From contig PYJA01000044.1 in NCBI GenBank assembly GCA_003635185.1, forward strand, positions 24,680 to 88,679: a stretch of DNA of 64,000 bases, given 5' to 3'. Source of the DNA: Candidatus Poribacteria bacterium. GTDB taxonomy: Bacteria > Poribacteria > WGA-4E > WGA-3G. Below are positions 49,681 to 60,850 of the stretch, piece after piece. The first letter of the stretch is position 1; each line of letters starts with the position of its first letter. The position numbers were made by a program, and so were the translations under genes. A model generated the notes under the pieces. That model did not search any database and was not told where the DNA came from. It was given only the letters and a program-made list of their open reading frames with translations.

Positions 49681-50265
49681 ATGAGAAAAAAGATATATGC
49701 ATGTTGTCTCATTTTAATGGGAATGTGTCTCACCAGTGTATTCGCCGCGGATCCTCCCGCAGAAGGTGGACTTTTAGACTTGCTTGGGATTGATTCGAAG
49801 ACGATCATCATGCAAGTCATCGGTTTCCTTGTTGTACTCTTAGTGCTTTGGAAGTTCGTTTTCGGCAAGGTAGGCGGGCTTTTAGAGGAACGCCGAACTG
49901 AAATCGTGACCCAGTTGGAACAATTGAAAACAGACCGAGAAGAATTGGACCAACTCACCGCTGAAACACGACAACGTTTAGGCGACATTGAAAACGAGTC
50001 GCAAGCTAAAATCCAAGCTGCGATTGAGCAGGGAAACACAGAACGACAGCAAATCGTTGCACAAGCGCGGCAAGAGGCTGAAGATGAGATCGCAAGAGCA
50101 CGTGCTGAAATTCAACGTGAAAAAGATGAGGCTATCTCTGAACTGCGGGGTGTTATTGCTGAACTCGCGATTGATGCAGCCGGTAAAATCATCAGTGCGG
50201 AACTCACACCAGAGAGACACCAAAATATTATTGATGCGTCCATTAGTAGGTTGTCAGTGGAATAG
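49681..50265 (+). CDS. atpF: F1Fo ATP synthase subunit b
   Basis: IIMQVIGFLVVLLVLWKFVFGKVGGLLEERRTEIVTQLEQL then long helix. Confidence 0.9.
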   Translation: MRKKIYACCLILMGMCLTSVFAADPPAEGGLLDLLGIDSKTIIMQVIGFLVVLLVLWKFVFGKVGGLLEERRTEIVTQLEQLKTDREELDQLTAETRQRLGDIENESQAKIQAAIEQGNTERQQIVAQARQEAEDEIARARAEIQREKDEAISELRGVIAELAIDAAGKIISAELTPERHQNIIDASISRLSVE

Positions 50266-50282
50266 TAATCAGTAATCAGTGC

Positions 50283-50611
50283 TGTAGCACAATCTGTATG
50301 AAGATTAAGTAATTAAATCGGTAATTTTTCATTATGTATATTCAGAACATTTTAAGTGCTCTTCAGTCCCGTAGGGACGATATGTGTCCGCCAACGACAT
50401 ATTTTGGACATATCGTCCCTACGGGACTAAAGAGGAGTTGTTCAACGTTTTCTATAAACATATCGTCCCTACGGGACTAAGGAAAATACCGAAATATTTA
50501 TTTAATCTTCATCAAAACGCGCTTACAGGGTTTAATGGAAATGAGTATTACCGGATTAATCTTCATTTTAGATTGTGCCTGTCTAAAATTTATAGGTAGC
50601 AATCTGAGTTA
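50283..50611. repeat. Family D composite element containing three family C palindromes
   Basis: TGTAGCACAATCTGTATGAAGATTAA...ATTACCGGATTAATCTTCATTTTAGATTGTGC (inverted); AGTCCCGTAGGGACGATATG at 50365, inverted at 50409 and 50459. Confidence 0.75.
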
Positions 50612-50648
50612 ACTGACGACTGAAAACTATTATAGGCAAAGACGAACT

Positions 50649-51188
50649 ATGAGAGATATTCGGGTCGCAAAACCTTATGCTCGTGCCTTATACGAGGCGG
50701 CTGTTGAACAAGAAGTGCTGCCATCTATTACCGCTGATATTGATAAGCTGCGGGAACTGCTTGAACAGTCAGAGGAATTGACACAATTTATTAATTCACC
50801 TCTGCTGACCCCACAAATTAAAAGCGACACGTTTCAGCAACTATTTTCCGACGGTATGCATCCGCTGATGATTAATTTCTTCAAACTTCTTGCATTAAAG
50901 CAACGTGAACGTTATCTTGTCGCAATAATGGATGTTTTTTCTGCAATTGTTGATGAAGCTGCTGGCAGGGTTGTCGCAAAAGTAACGACAGCAGTGCCGA
51001 TTACGCAAAATCAAGAGCAACAGCTTGTCCAACAATTAAGCGCATATTCGGGAAAACAGGTGCGGTTGGAAACCGAAACTGATGAGCAGATTCAAGGTGG
51101 GTTTGTTGTGCAATTAGGCGACACCGTTTTTGATGCAAGTGTCACGACACAACTCCAACGTTTGAAACGACAACTCGCAAAAGGGTAA
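50649..51188 (+). CDS. atpH: F1Fo ATP synthase subunit delta
   Basis: VAKPYARALYEAAVEQ...VVAKVTTAVPITQNQEQQLVQQLSAYSGKQVRLETETDEQIQGGFVVQLGD. Confidence 0.95.
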   Translation: MRDIRVAKPYARALYEAAVEQEVLPSITADIDKLRELLEQSEELTQFINSPLLTPQIKSDTFQQLFSDGMHPLMINFFKLLALKQRERYLVAIMDVFSAIVDEAAGRVVAKVTTAVPITQNQEQQLVQQLSAYSGKQVRLETETDEQIQGGFVVQLGDTVFDASVTTQLQRLKRQLAKG

Positions 51189-51205
51189 AATATATACAAT
51201 CCCTT

Positions 51206-51418
51206 GTAGGTTGGGTAGAACGGATCAGAGAAAGAGAGTGATGATACCCAACATATCTGGAAATTACATACCTACACATTCCAGCGAGGTGGTAGTGAAA
51301 CTCGTGTATGTAGCCGACGGCGAAACCGAAACGGTAGACTACACATTCCAGCGAGGTGGTAGTGAAACCCAACAAGGAACTTACAAAGTCGGGTTTCGCT
51401 GCGCTCTACCCGACCTAC
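51206..51418. repeat. Inverted-repeat-bounded element with internal 30 bp direct repeats
   Basis: Ends GTAGGTTGGGTAGAACG / CGCTCTACCCGACCTAC; CTACACATTCCAGCGAGGTGGTAGTGAAAC at 51272 and 51339. Confidence 0.75.
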
Positions 51419-51508
51419 GACATATCTATTAGCAGAAGTGATTAACACGAAATTTGCAGGTTTCCCTTATGAATGTAGACAATTACCACTCCATAGAGGA
51501 TTGAAAAT

Positions 51509-53107
51509 ATGGCAAGAGAAGTCCGACCGGACGAAATATCTAATATACTAAAACAGCAGCTGCAACAGTTTGAACAGGACGTAGATGTCTACGACTCTGG
51601 CACTGTGCTGGAGGTAGGCGACGGTATCGCACGGGTGCATGGGCTTGCCAACGCAATGGCGAGCGAAATGATTGAATTCCCGAACGATATTTACGGCATC
51701 GCTTTTAACCTTGAAGAAGACAACGTCGGTTGTGTGCTGTTCGGTGAAGACCAACTTATACATGAAGGCGATACCGTAAAACGCACAAATAGGCTGCCTG
51801 AAGTGCCTGTCGGTGAGGCACTCCTCGGACGGATCGTTGATGCACTCGGACAACCCATTGATGGCTTGGGAGATATTCACACAGAACATAGACTCCCTGT
51901 GGAACAGAAAGGGTTAGGTATCGTTCAACGGCAACCTGTCAGTGAACCACTTTACACAGGCTTAAAAGCTATTGATAGTTTAACACCAATCGGTAGAGGA
52001 CAGCGGGAACTCATTATCGGTGACCGCAGAACTGGTAAAACTGCAATCGCAATAGATGCAATCCTCAGCCAGAAGAACACAGATGTTTATTGCTTTTATG
52101 TTGCTATCGGTCAAAAGGGTTCTACGCTGGCGCAAGTTGCGAATACCCTTCGTGAACATAATGCGATGGAATATACCACCATCGTCTCAGCACCTGCAAG
52201 TGCGCCGTCACCGCTGCAATATCTTGCTCCCTACTCTGGCACTTCAATGGCGGAATACTTCTGCCATAACGGCAAACACGCGCTTATCATCTACGATGAT
52301 CTGACAAAACATGCGTGGGCATACCGCCAAATGTCACTGCTTTCACGCAGACCGCCGGGGCGTGAAGCATATCCTGGTGATGTGTTCTATCTACATTCAC
52401 GCCTATTAGAACGGGCTGCGAAACTTAGCGACGAGTTGGGAGGCGGTTCACTCACCGCGCTACCGATTATTGAAATCTTTGAAGGTGATTTGACGACCTA
52501 TATTCCGACAAACGTTATCTCAATCACTGATGGGCAGATATACTTAACAACGGATCTATTCAATCAAGGTGTGAGACCCGCTATTGATGTTGGTACGTCT
52601 GTTTCGCGTGTTGGAGGTGATGCGCAGGTCAAAGCAATGAAATCGGACGAAGTTGCAGGCACACTAAAACTTGATCTTGCAAGTTTCCGAGAAGTTGCTG
52701 CCTTTGCACAATTCGGATCGGATCTGGATGCATTAACACAATCTCTGCTCTTACGCGGCACGAGGCTTGTAGAATTGCTGAAACAACCGCAATATCAACC
52801 GATGCCTGTTGAAAGAGAAGTTGCCTCTATCTTCTGCGGTACAAACGGCTATTTAGATGATGTTCCTGAATCAGAAGTTGCACGGTTTGAATCTGAATTC
52901 CTGCAGTCCCTTGACAGGAATCATGCAGAACTCCTTTCAGAAATCGCAGAAACCGGTCTGTTGAGTGATGAATTGCTTGAAACCTTGCACGCCGCAGCAA
53001 AGGCATTCAAGGAAAATTGGAGTGATACACCGCCAGCGCATCCGCAAATTGAGGAAGTGCCAGCAGCAGAGGACACAGGCACAGAAACACCGACAGAAGG
53101 TGAATAA
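51509..53107 (+). CDS. atpA: F1Fo ATP synthase subunit alpha
   Basis: [44 protein letters not shown]. Confidence 0.97.
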   Translation: MAREVRPDEISNILKQQLQQFEQDVDVYDSGTVLEVGDGIARVHGLANAMASEMIEFPNDIYGIAFNLEEDNVGCVLFGEDQLIHEGDTVKRTNRLPEVPVGEALLGRIVDALGQPIDGLGDIHTEHRLPVEQKGLGIVQRQPVSEPLYTGLKAIDSLTPIGRGQRELIIGDRRTGKTAIAIDAILSQKNTDVYCFYVAIGQKGSTLAQVANTLREHNAMEYTTIVSAPASAPSPLQYLAPYSGTSMAEYFCHNGKHALIIYDDLTKHAWAYRQMSLLSRRPPGREAYPGDVFYLHSRLLERAAKLSDELGGGSLTALPIIEIFEGDLTTYIPTNVISITDGQIYLTTDLFNQGVRPAIDVGTSVSRVGGDAQVKAMKSDEVAGTLKLDLASFREVAAFAQFGSDLDALTQSLLLRGTRLVELLKQPQYQPMPVEREVASIFCGTNGYLDDVPESEVARFESEFLQSLDRNHAELLSEIAETGLLSDELLETLHAAAKAFKENWSDTPPAHPQIEEVPAAEDTGTETPTEGE

Positions 53108-53163
53108 CCATGGCAACGTTACGAGAAATTCGGTGCCGTATCGCCAGCATTAAAAACATTGAG
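53009..53163 (+). repeat. Left copy of atpA 3' / atpG 5' direct duplication flanking the R-M pair
   Basis: AAGGAAAATTGGAG...GAAGGTGAATAACCATGGCAACGTTACGAGAAATTCGG(T)GCCGTATCGCCAG(C)ATTAAAAACATTGAG. Confidence 0.95.
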
Positions 53164-53232
53164 TTTTCAGGAAGTTTTAAAAATGTGAGTTTAGTTCGCT
53201 TCCGATCTGAAATAAGGACAATAAAATGGTAA
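53110..53232 (+). pseudogene. Truncated atpG 5' fragment (18 native codons then unrelated tail)
   Basis: MATLREIRCRIASIKNIE identical to AtpG start except one residue, then FSGSFKNVSLVRFRSEIRTIKW*; stop overlaps the ATG at 53226. Confidence 0.9.
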
Positions 53233-54206
53233 AGACCATTGATGAGAAAGTCAATACCGTTTTAACGCAAAATACTTTCTGGTTTCAGGATAGAGAGTTT
53301 GAGGAAAAGTACGAAGCGAATATTACTGTTCTGAAAGAAACCTTACTTGTGTTGAGAAATGAGATTCAAAATCAAGGTCTGACCAAGAAATTACTTGAAG
53401 ACTTACTTTTGAAAAAAGCAAACGGGTTAAAGGTTTTGCTGACACTCACAGGATTATCCAACGAATCCTTTAAGCGGTTAGTTAGTTTTATTAGGGTCGT
53501 TGATGATGCGGAACTTTCAAAATTCTCTTTTAGAGATCAATGGATAGAAGAATCAGAATTAGAAAGCCTTGATATAAGAGAGTGGTCTGATTCAAAAATC
53601 GAAAGTAAAATTCGGGAGAATGTATATTTTAGAAAAGGTATTGTCAACCTTTTTTATGAAGGTTCAACTATTCCTTTGCTATCTAAAACTCTCCCACTGT
53701 TTGAGTTAAAAAAGTTAAGCTGTTCTAAACTGAAATTTGACATTGAAGCAATGATTGATACTTTGATCCGCTATAAAGAAAAAGGCTCTTATTCGGGCAA
53801 AATGAAAAATAATCCAGAAGTCACTATCGGTAAACTCTTAGACGACATAGAAATTAGTTTTGAGAGCGGCGACCTAAATAAACTGAAAGAACACGCTCCA
53901 ACCGAGAAACGTACAATGGATTTTATCATTCCCAATCAAGAAAATCCCCAAATTATTATTGAGTCATCATATTTGACAACGACTTCTTCAGGCCAAGGCG
54001 ACAAAGCGAAAACTGAGAATCACATTAGACACTTACTTAAAGAACATTACCCTAACGCGCGCTTTTGGGGATTTGTTGACGGTATCGGGTGGTATGTTCG
54101 GAAAAACGATTTGCGAAGAATGGTTGAAGCGTTTGAAGATGTTTTCACTTTGGAAGAATCGGAACTTAAACGTTTCCAACAATCGTTAATTGCCGTTTTA
54201 AAATAA
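53226..54206 (+). CDS. Putative type II restriction endonuclease (PD-(D/E)xK-like, partner of adjacent methyltransferase)
   Basis: Adjacent to DNA methyltransferase; EKRTMDFIIPNQENPQIIIESSYLTTTSSGQGDKAKTENHIRHLL resembles an endonuclease core. Confidence 0.65.
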   Translation: MVKTIDEKVNTVLTQNTFWFQDREFEEKYEANITVLKETLLVLRNEIQNQGLTKKLLEDLLLKKANGLKVLLTLTGLSNESFKRLVSFIRVVDDAELSKFSFRDQWIEESELESLDIREWSDSKIESKIRENVYFRKGIVNLFYEGSTIPLLSKTLPLFELKKLSCSKLKFDIEAMIDTLIRYKEKGSYSGKMKNNPEVTIGKLLDDIEISFESGDLNKLKEHAPTEKRTMDFIIPNQENPQIIIESSYLTTTSSGQGDKAKTENHIRHLLKEHYPNARFWGFVDGIGWYVRKNDLRRMVEAFEDVFTLEESELKRFQQSLIAVLK

Positions 54207-54247
54207 CAGAACGTTAATAATCCCTCATGATTTATTTAAGGTGTACT

Positions 54248-55219
54248 ATGGACAAATTTATCAACAAAATCATTCACGGCGATTGTATAGAGGTTATGCA
54301 GCAAATTCCTTCAGATAGCATTGATGTTACATTTGCTGATCCGCCTTTTAATCTGAAAAAAAATTACGGGAATTACAAGGACGAAAAGAATACAGACGAT
54401 TATCTCAGTTGGTGTAAACAGTGGATCCTTGAAATGATAAGAATAACAAAACCGAGTGGATCCATTTTTCTTCACAATATCCCTAAATGGCTTACCTATT
54501 ATGCTGAGTTTCTAAACGAAGTTGCAGATTTTCGCCATTGGATCGCATGGGACGCGCCAACTGCACCTATGGGCAAAACTTTGCAACCCTCGCACTATGG
54601 CATTTTGTTTTATGCAAAGAATCAACAGGAAAACAAATTTTATGAAATTCGGTATCCACATAAGCGATGTCGCAAATGTGGATACTTGTTAAAAGACTAC
54701 GGTGGAAAAAAGAAAATTCTACACCCTTTTGGACCGCTTGTTTCTGATATATGGTCGGATATTCACCGCATTCGTCATAATAAACATAGAGACCCACATC
54801 CATGCCAACTTCCAGTACATCTTTTAGAACGTATTCTTTTAATGAGCACAGACGAAGGGGATGTCGTTTTAGATCCATTTATGGGGACAGGCACAACCGC
54901 CGTTGCTGCCGCAAGATTGGGAAGGAACGTTATCGGCATAGATATCGATCCTCAATATGTCCAAATTACTAAAAAGAAATTAGCACAGGAATCCCCAAAC
55001 TCTAAAATTGAGGATATTTGGGTAAGTTTTTATCTCGGTGAAATTGTTACAATTGTTGATAAAGATTGGGAACTGTTGAAGTCGTCCTTTGTGATACCAG
55101 AAGATATGAAGTGTATTGACTTCAAAAAAATCAAAACTAATGGCGGAGTCATTACCACGGCACCGCAGACCCGTCAACTTTCTTTAGATCTTAAAGAGGA
55201 AAAATGTGACTGTTATTAA
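54248..55219 (+). CDS. Type II DNA methyltransferase (beta-type motif order, DPPF)
   Basis: VTFADPPFNLKKNYGNYKD; VLDPFMGTGTTAVAAARLGRNVIGIDID; start set at MDKFINKIIHGDCIEVMQ. Confidence 0.92.
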   Translation: MDKFINKIIHGDCIEVMQQIPSDSIDVTFADPPFNLKKNYGNYKDEKNTDDYLSWCKQWILEMIRITKPSGSIFLHNIPKWLTYYAEFLNEVADFRHWIAWDAPTAPMGKTLQPSHYGILFYAKNQQENKFYEIRYPHKRCRKCGYLLKDYGGKKKILHPFGPLVSDIWSDIHRIRHNKHRDPHPCQLPVHLLERILLMSTDEGDVVLDPFMGTGTTAVAAARLGRNVIGIDIDPQYVQITKKKLAQESPNSKIEDIWVSFYLGEIVTIVDKDWELLKSSFVIPEDMKCIDFKKIKTNGGVITTAPQTRQLSLDLKEEKCDCY

Positions 55220-55313
55220 AGGAAAATTGGAGGGACACACCACCATACCAACCACAAACCGAGGAAGTGCAAACTGAAGAAACAGAAGAAGCACCCACAG
55301 AAGGTGAATAACC

Positions 55314-57651
<2,338 letters not shown>

Positions 57652-57682
57652 TTCGTAGGTTGGGTAGAGCGCCAGCGAAACC

Positions 57683-57813
57683 TATAGGTATCAATTTAGT
57701 GCCTGATTTTCTTGTTGGAGGGCTTTGGAAGCCCGATTTTGTGAAACCTAATCTGTTAAATCGGGGTTGAAAACCCCTCCAACAATAGGATATTTTCTTA
57801 AATTGACACCTAT
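57683..57813. repeat. MITE-like element, family B, in the atpD-atpC gap
   Basis: TATAGGTATCAATTTAGTGCCTG...TTAAATTGACACCTAT; flanked by GGGTAGAGCGCCAGCGAAACC at 57662 and 57814. Confidence 0.85.
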
Positions 57814-57941
57814 GGGTAGAGCGCCAGCGAAACCCAACTTATAGACTGCATGTAGTTTTGCCAAACTGGCAAAACGGATTACGTGAATAATTATTATTTG
57901 CCAAGAGAAACCTAACCGAACGCTTGGCGCAAGGTTAAAAA

Positions 57942-58349
57942 ATGTTAAACAGAAGTTTTCACCTTGAAATACGCACACCAGAAAAACTGATTTACGAAGG
58001 CGATGTGACCAGCGTTAACGCGCCGGGAATTGAAGGCAACTTCCAAATTCTATACGGACACATCCCTTTCCTTACAGCCTTAGATGTCGGTGAAATCCGT
58101 GTCAATGAATCGGAAACGCCGCGGTCAATGGCGACAAGTGGCGGCGTTTTTGAAGTGCTACGCACGGGTGTCACCGCATTGGTTGAAACAGCAGAATGGG
58201 CATCGGATATTGACGTGACACGTGCTGAAAATGCACTTGAACGGGCCCAAGAGCAACTTGCTGCAGATACACCGGATTTAAATCGCCCACGTGCTGAAGC
58301 GGCCCTTGCGCGTGCGCAAAATCGGATTAAGGTTGCAAGCGATTTGTAA
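57942..58349 (+). CDS. atpC: F1Fo ATP synthase subunit epsilon
   Basis: FHLEIRTPEKLIYEGDVTSVNAPGIEGNFQILYGHIPFLTALDVGEIRV. Confidence 0.95.
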   Translation: MLNRSFHLEIRTPEKLIYEGDVTSVNAPGIEGNFQILYGHIPFLTALDVGEIRVNESETPRSMATSGGVFEVLRTGVTALVETAEWASDIDVTRAENALERAQEQLAADTPDLNRPRAEAALARAQNRIKVASDL

Positions 58350-58436
58350 GTATCACTCCGATGCGTCCATTTTTACACAAAAAACTTGAGACAGATCAGA
58401 ATTGTCAGTATAATTAACCATAAGAAGACTTAATTG

Positions 58437-58877
58437 ATGCCGCTTCCTAATTTGAACGATGCAGGTGAATTGCCTATAGGAATACATCAAGCTACAATTG
58501 ATGAGGTGATTGCTCAATTTGGCAGCGGAACCTTACAGCGAAAAATTGTGACTACACGTTTGCAAAGAATCTATCAAATCGTTAAAGGGACGGGAAACCT
58601 TCAGCAATTGATTATTTTTGGAAGCTATATTACGGCGAAGCCCGAACCTAACGATGTGGATGTTGTGGTTATCTTTAGTGACGATTTTGACCTAACGGTT
58701 TGCAACGAGGAAGTAAAAAGACTTTTGGACCATCAACAAGCAGAAAACGAATTCGGAGCCAGTATATTTTGGATACGTCCATCGTTACTGTTGTTTCAGA
58801 CACTTGAGGAGTTTATTGAAAGTTGGCAAGTTAAACGTGACGGGACGCGGCGCGGTATCGTAGAGGTGAGAAAATGA
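58437..58877 (+). CDS. Nucleotidyltransferase-like protein
   Basis: LQQLIIFGSYITAKPEPNDVDVVVIF (GS...DxD). Confidence 0.7.
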   Translation: MPLPNLNDAGELPIGIHQATIDEVIAQFGSGTLQRKIVTTRLQRIYQIVKGTGNLQQLIIFGSYITAKPEPNDVDVVVIFSDDFDLTVCNEEVKRLLDHQQAENEFGASIFWIRPSLLLFQTLEEFIESWQVKRDGTRRGIVEVRK

Positions 58878-59119
58878 TTCAGAATGACAAAGAGCTCAAA
58901 GTAAGTCAAGAACGCATAGCGTATTTTCAAGACTTGCTCTTACAACTGCGGGTTAAGGCAACACCTGAAGAATTTGCGCTCATCTCAACTGGATATCGGA
59001 CTGAAATTCTGAAAATGCAAGATGAAGTGCTCGAATACTTGACTCGCCATTCATGTGAACCGATACCTACGAATACGACTGCTGCAGAGATATCAGGTGC
59101 TTCAACTAATGGGAACTGA
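58874..59119 (+). CDS. Small partner protein of the nucleotidyltransferase (putative TA pair)
   Basis: 81 aa; 4 nt overlap with upstream gene; VSQERIAYFQDLLLQLRVKATPEEFALISTGYRTEILKMQDEVLEYLTRH. Confidence 0.65.
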   Translation: MIQNDKELKVSQERIAYFQDLLLQLRVKATPEEFALISTGYRTEILKMQDEVLEYLTRHSCEPIPTNTTAAEISGASTNGN

Positions 59120-59142
59120 TAATCGTTCAAACATTTGTCCTG

Positions 59143-59335
59143 GGTTGAAACAGTAGGGTGGGCATCGGATATTGACGTAGCACGTGCTGAAAGTGCGCTT
59201 GAACGTGCCAAAGAACAACTTGCGACAGATGCGCCCGATTTGAATCGTCCACGTGCAGAAGCGGCACTTGCCCGCGCACAAAATCGGATTAAGGTTGCAA
59301 GCGATTTGTAAGCATCGCTCCGATGCGTCGATTTT
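59143..59335 (+). repeat. atpC 3'-end copy C1 (incl. stop codon)
   Basis: Encodes VETVGWASDIDVARAESALERAKEQLATDAPDLNRPRAEAALARAQNRIKVASDL* versus native VETAEWASDIDVTRAENALERAQEQLAADTPDLNRPRAEAALARAQNRIKVASDL*. Confidence 0.97.
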
Positions 59336-59433
59336 CCAATTAAAATCTTATACGCTTTTATTTAAAATTTATTGATGTTTTTGCTGTGATATGTTAAAAT
59401 GGTTTCTAAGTCTACGAGAGGTTTGTCCACAAT

Positions 59434-59856
59434 ATGCGCCTTGAGAATTATGAACCTGCCGAATATAAACTCAGCAAGTCCCAAGTCGAAAAGCAAAAGC
59501 GTGAAATATCAGCGCAATTTGATATCCTATCACAACGGGAAGATAATTGGGATGGACGCGGTTCACAAAAACCAACCGAATTAACATTAGTGCACGCGAA
59601 AGTGATTATGAACGCATTGTTAGATTCTGTCACTTCCGTCGGATATCAGTGCGATATGCCATCTATCTCCAGCGATGGAGACGGCTATGTAACCGCAGTA
59701 TGGTACAAAAACGAACGGCAATTACACCTTCAAATTGGAGAACATGAGGCTGAATACTTCAAAGTTTGGGGCACGAATATTGATACAGAGATGGACGCAG
59801 ACTTTCTAAAACCTGAAAATTACCTACCGCTTTGGAAATGGTTAATTGATGAATAG
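59434..59856 (+). CDS. Uncharacterised protein with NWDGRGS motif (first gene of a pair)
   Basis: ILSQREDNWDGRGSQKPTELTLVHAKVIMNALLDSV; overlaps next gene by 11 nt. Confidence 0.7.
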   Translation: MRLENYEPAEYKLSKSQVEKQKREISAQFDILSQREDNWDGRGSQKPTELTLVHAKVIMNALLDSVTSVGYQCDMPSISSDGDGYVTAVWYKNERQLHLQIGEHEAEYFKVWGTNIDTEMDADFLKPENYLPLWKWLIDE

Positions 59857-60316
59857 CAGAAAGCCCGTGCAAGATAATGAGGAACTTTATCGAAACGTAC
59901 GAGGCAAATTGGAAGATAAGGAATATACAATTCAAGATGGAAAACTCATAATTGAGTATCACGCCTTTTGGGATTCATCTTTGAAACCGTCTGTAGATAG
60001 AGCGAAGTTAAAAGATTTCGAGCCTACTTCGGCTCTATTATGTGAAACGAATGGTATTGTTAGCATTCAAGCGGGTGATGTCCGCGCAATAGGAACTGTA
60101 AAAACGAAACATAAGAATGAAGTGATAGCTGTTCATGCCGTAGATGTTATCCCTGATCCAACACCTGAAAATCCAGCACATGCCATAATTATTGTAAAAC
60201 CTGAATTTTTTGATTCTAAAAGCAAGCAGAAAAATGCATTCAAGTTACTACAAATCGCACTTGCTCAGCTTGCTACTAAAAGCGGATGGACTTTAGAACC
60301 AAACCCGCAGGAATAA
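59846..60316 (+). CDS. Uncharacterised protein (second gene of a pair)
   Basis: NEELYRNVRGKLEDKEYTIQDGKLIIEYHAFWDSSLKPSVDRAKLKDFEPT. Confidence 0.7.
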   Translation: MMNSRKPVQDNEELYRNVRGKLEDKEYTIQDGKLIIEYHAFWDSSLKPSVDRAKLKDFEPTSALLCETNGIVSIQAGDVRAIGTVKTKHKNEVIAVHAVDVIPDPTPENPAHAIIIVKPEFFDSKSKQKNAFKLLQIALAQLATKSGWTLEPNPQE

Positions 60317-60331
60317 CCAAAAGCGTTTTTC

Positions 60332-60490
60332 GGATATTGACGTAGCGCGTGCTGAAAATGCACTTGAACGTGCCAAAGAACAACTTGCGGCAGATGCGCC
60401 CGATTTGAATCGTCCACGTGCTGAAGCGGCACTTGCCCGCGCACAAAATCGGATTAAGGTTGCCAGTAATTCGTAAGCATCACTTTGCAG
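60332..60490 (+). repeat. atpC 3'-end copy C2 (incl. stop codon)
   Basis: Encodes SDIDVARAENALERAKEQLAADAPDLNRPRAEAALARAQNRIKVASNS*. Confidence 0.97.
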
Positions 60491-60545
60491 GTGTGTAAAG
60501 TTTTTGGCAAAGTTGTCAGGACATTTAGAAATCTTCTAATCTTTG

Positions 60546-60782
60546 CTAAGCAGACCTTAACAATTTTTCGACATTCCATTTAATAGTTGGTGGTGGAAGT
60601 GTTTCATTTTCTTGGCGTGCAACTTCTATCCATTCATCAACAATCTCACACAACTCGCGATACACCTCAACTTCATCATCACCATGACAACACGTGCCGA
60701 TAATTCCTGGGCAAAACCCAATAAAACATTGGTCCTCGTCTGACCATTTCACAATTTTAATATACTTTGCGCTATCTGTCAT
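60546..60782 (-). CDS. HicB-like antitoxin (orphan)
   Basis: IKIVKWSDEDQCFIGFCPGIIGTCCHGDDEVEVYRELCEIVDEWIEVARQENETLPPP. Confidence 0.65.
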   Translation of the reverse strand: MTDSAKYIKIVKWSDEDQCFIGFCPGIIGTCCHGDDEVEVYRELCEIVDEWIEVARQENETLPPPTIKWNVEKLLRSA

Positions 60783-60850
60783 TATTGAGACTCCTCAATT
60801 TTTCTTTTAACTTCCTTTAATAGTAACACACATGCCTTGTTGAATTGAGA

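Noticed and set aside
50384-50599. 71 aa ORF
   Set aside because: Composed of REP-like palindromes (SRPYGTKE-type translation of GTCCCTACGGGAC).
51272-51368. Two 30 bp direct repeats as a minimal CRISPR
   Set aside because: Only two units, and they lie within an inverted-repeat-bounded element; no cas genes nearby.
51211-51432. 73 aa ORF upstream of atpA
   Set aside because: Lies inside an inverted-repeat element with direct repeats; no gene-like motif.
58181-58349. atpC repeats as an intrinsic coding repeat of epsilon subunits
   Set aside because: The extra copies are outside the atpC CDS, separated by complete unrelated genes, and include the stop codon and 3' flank.
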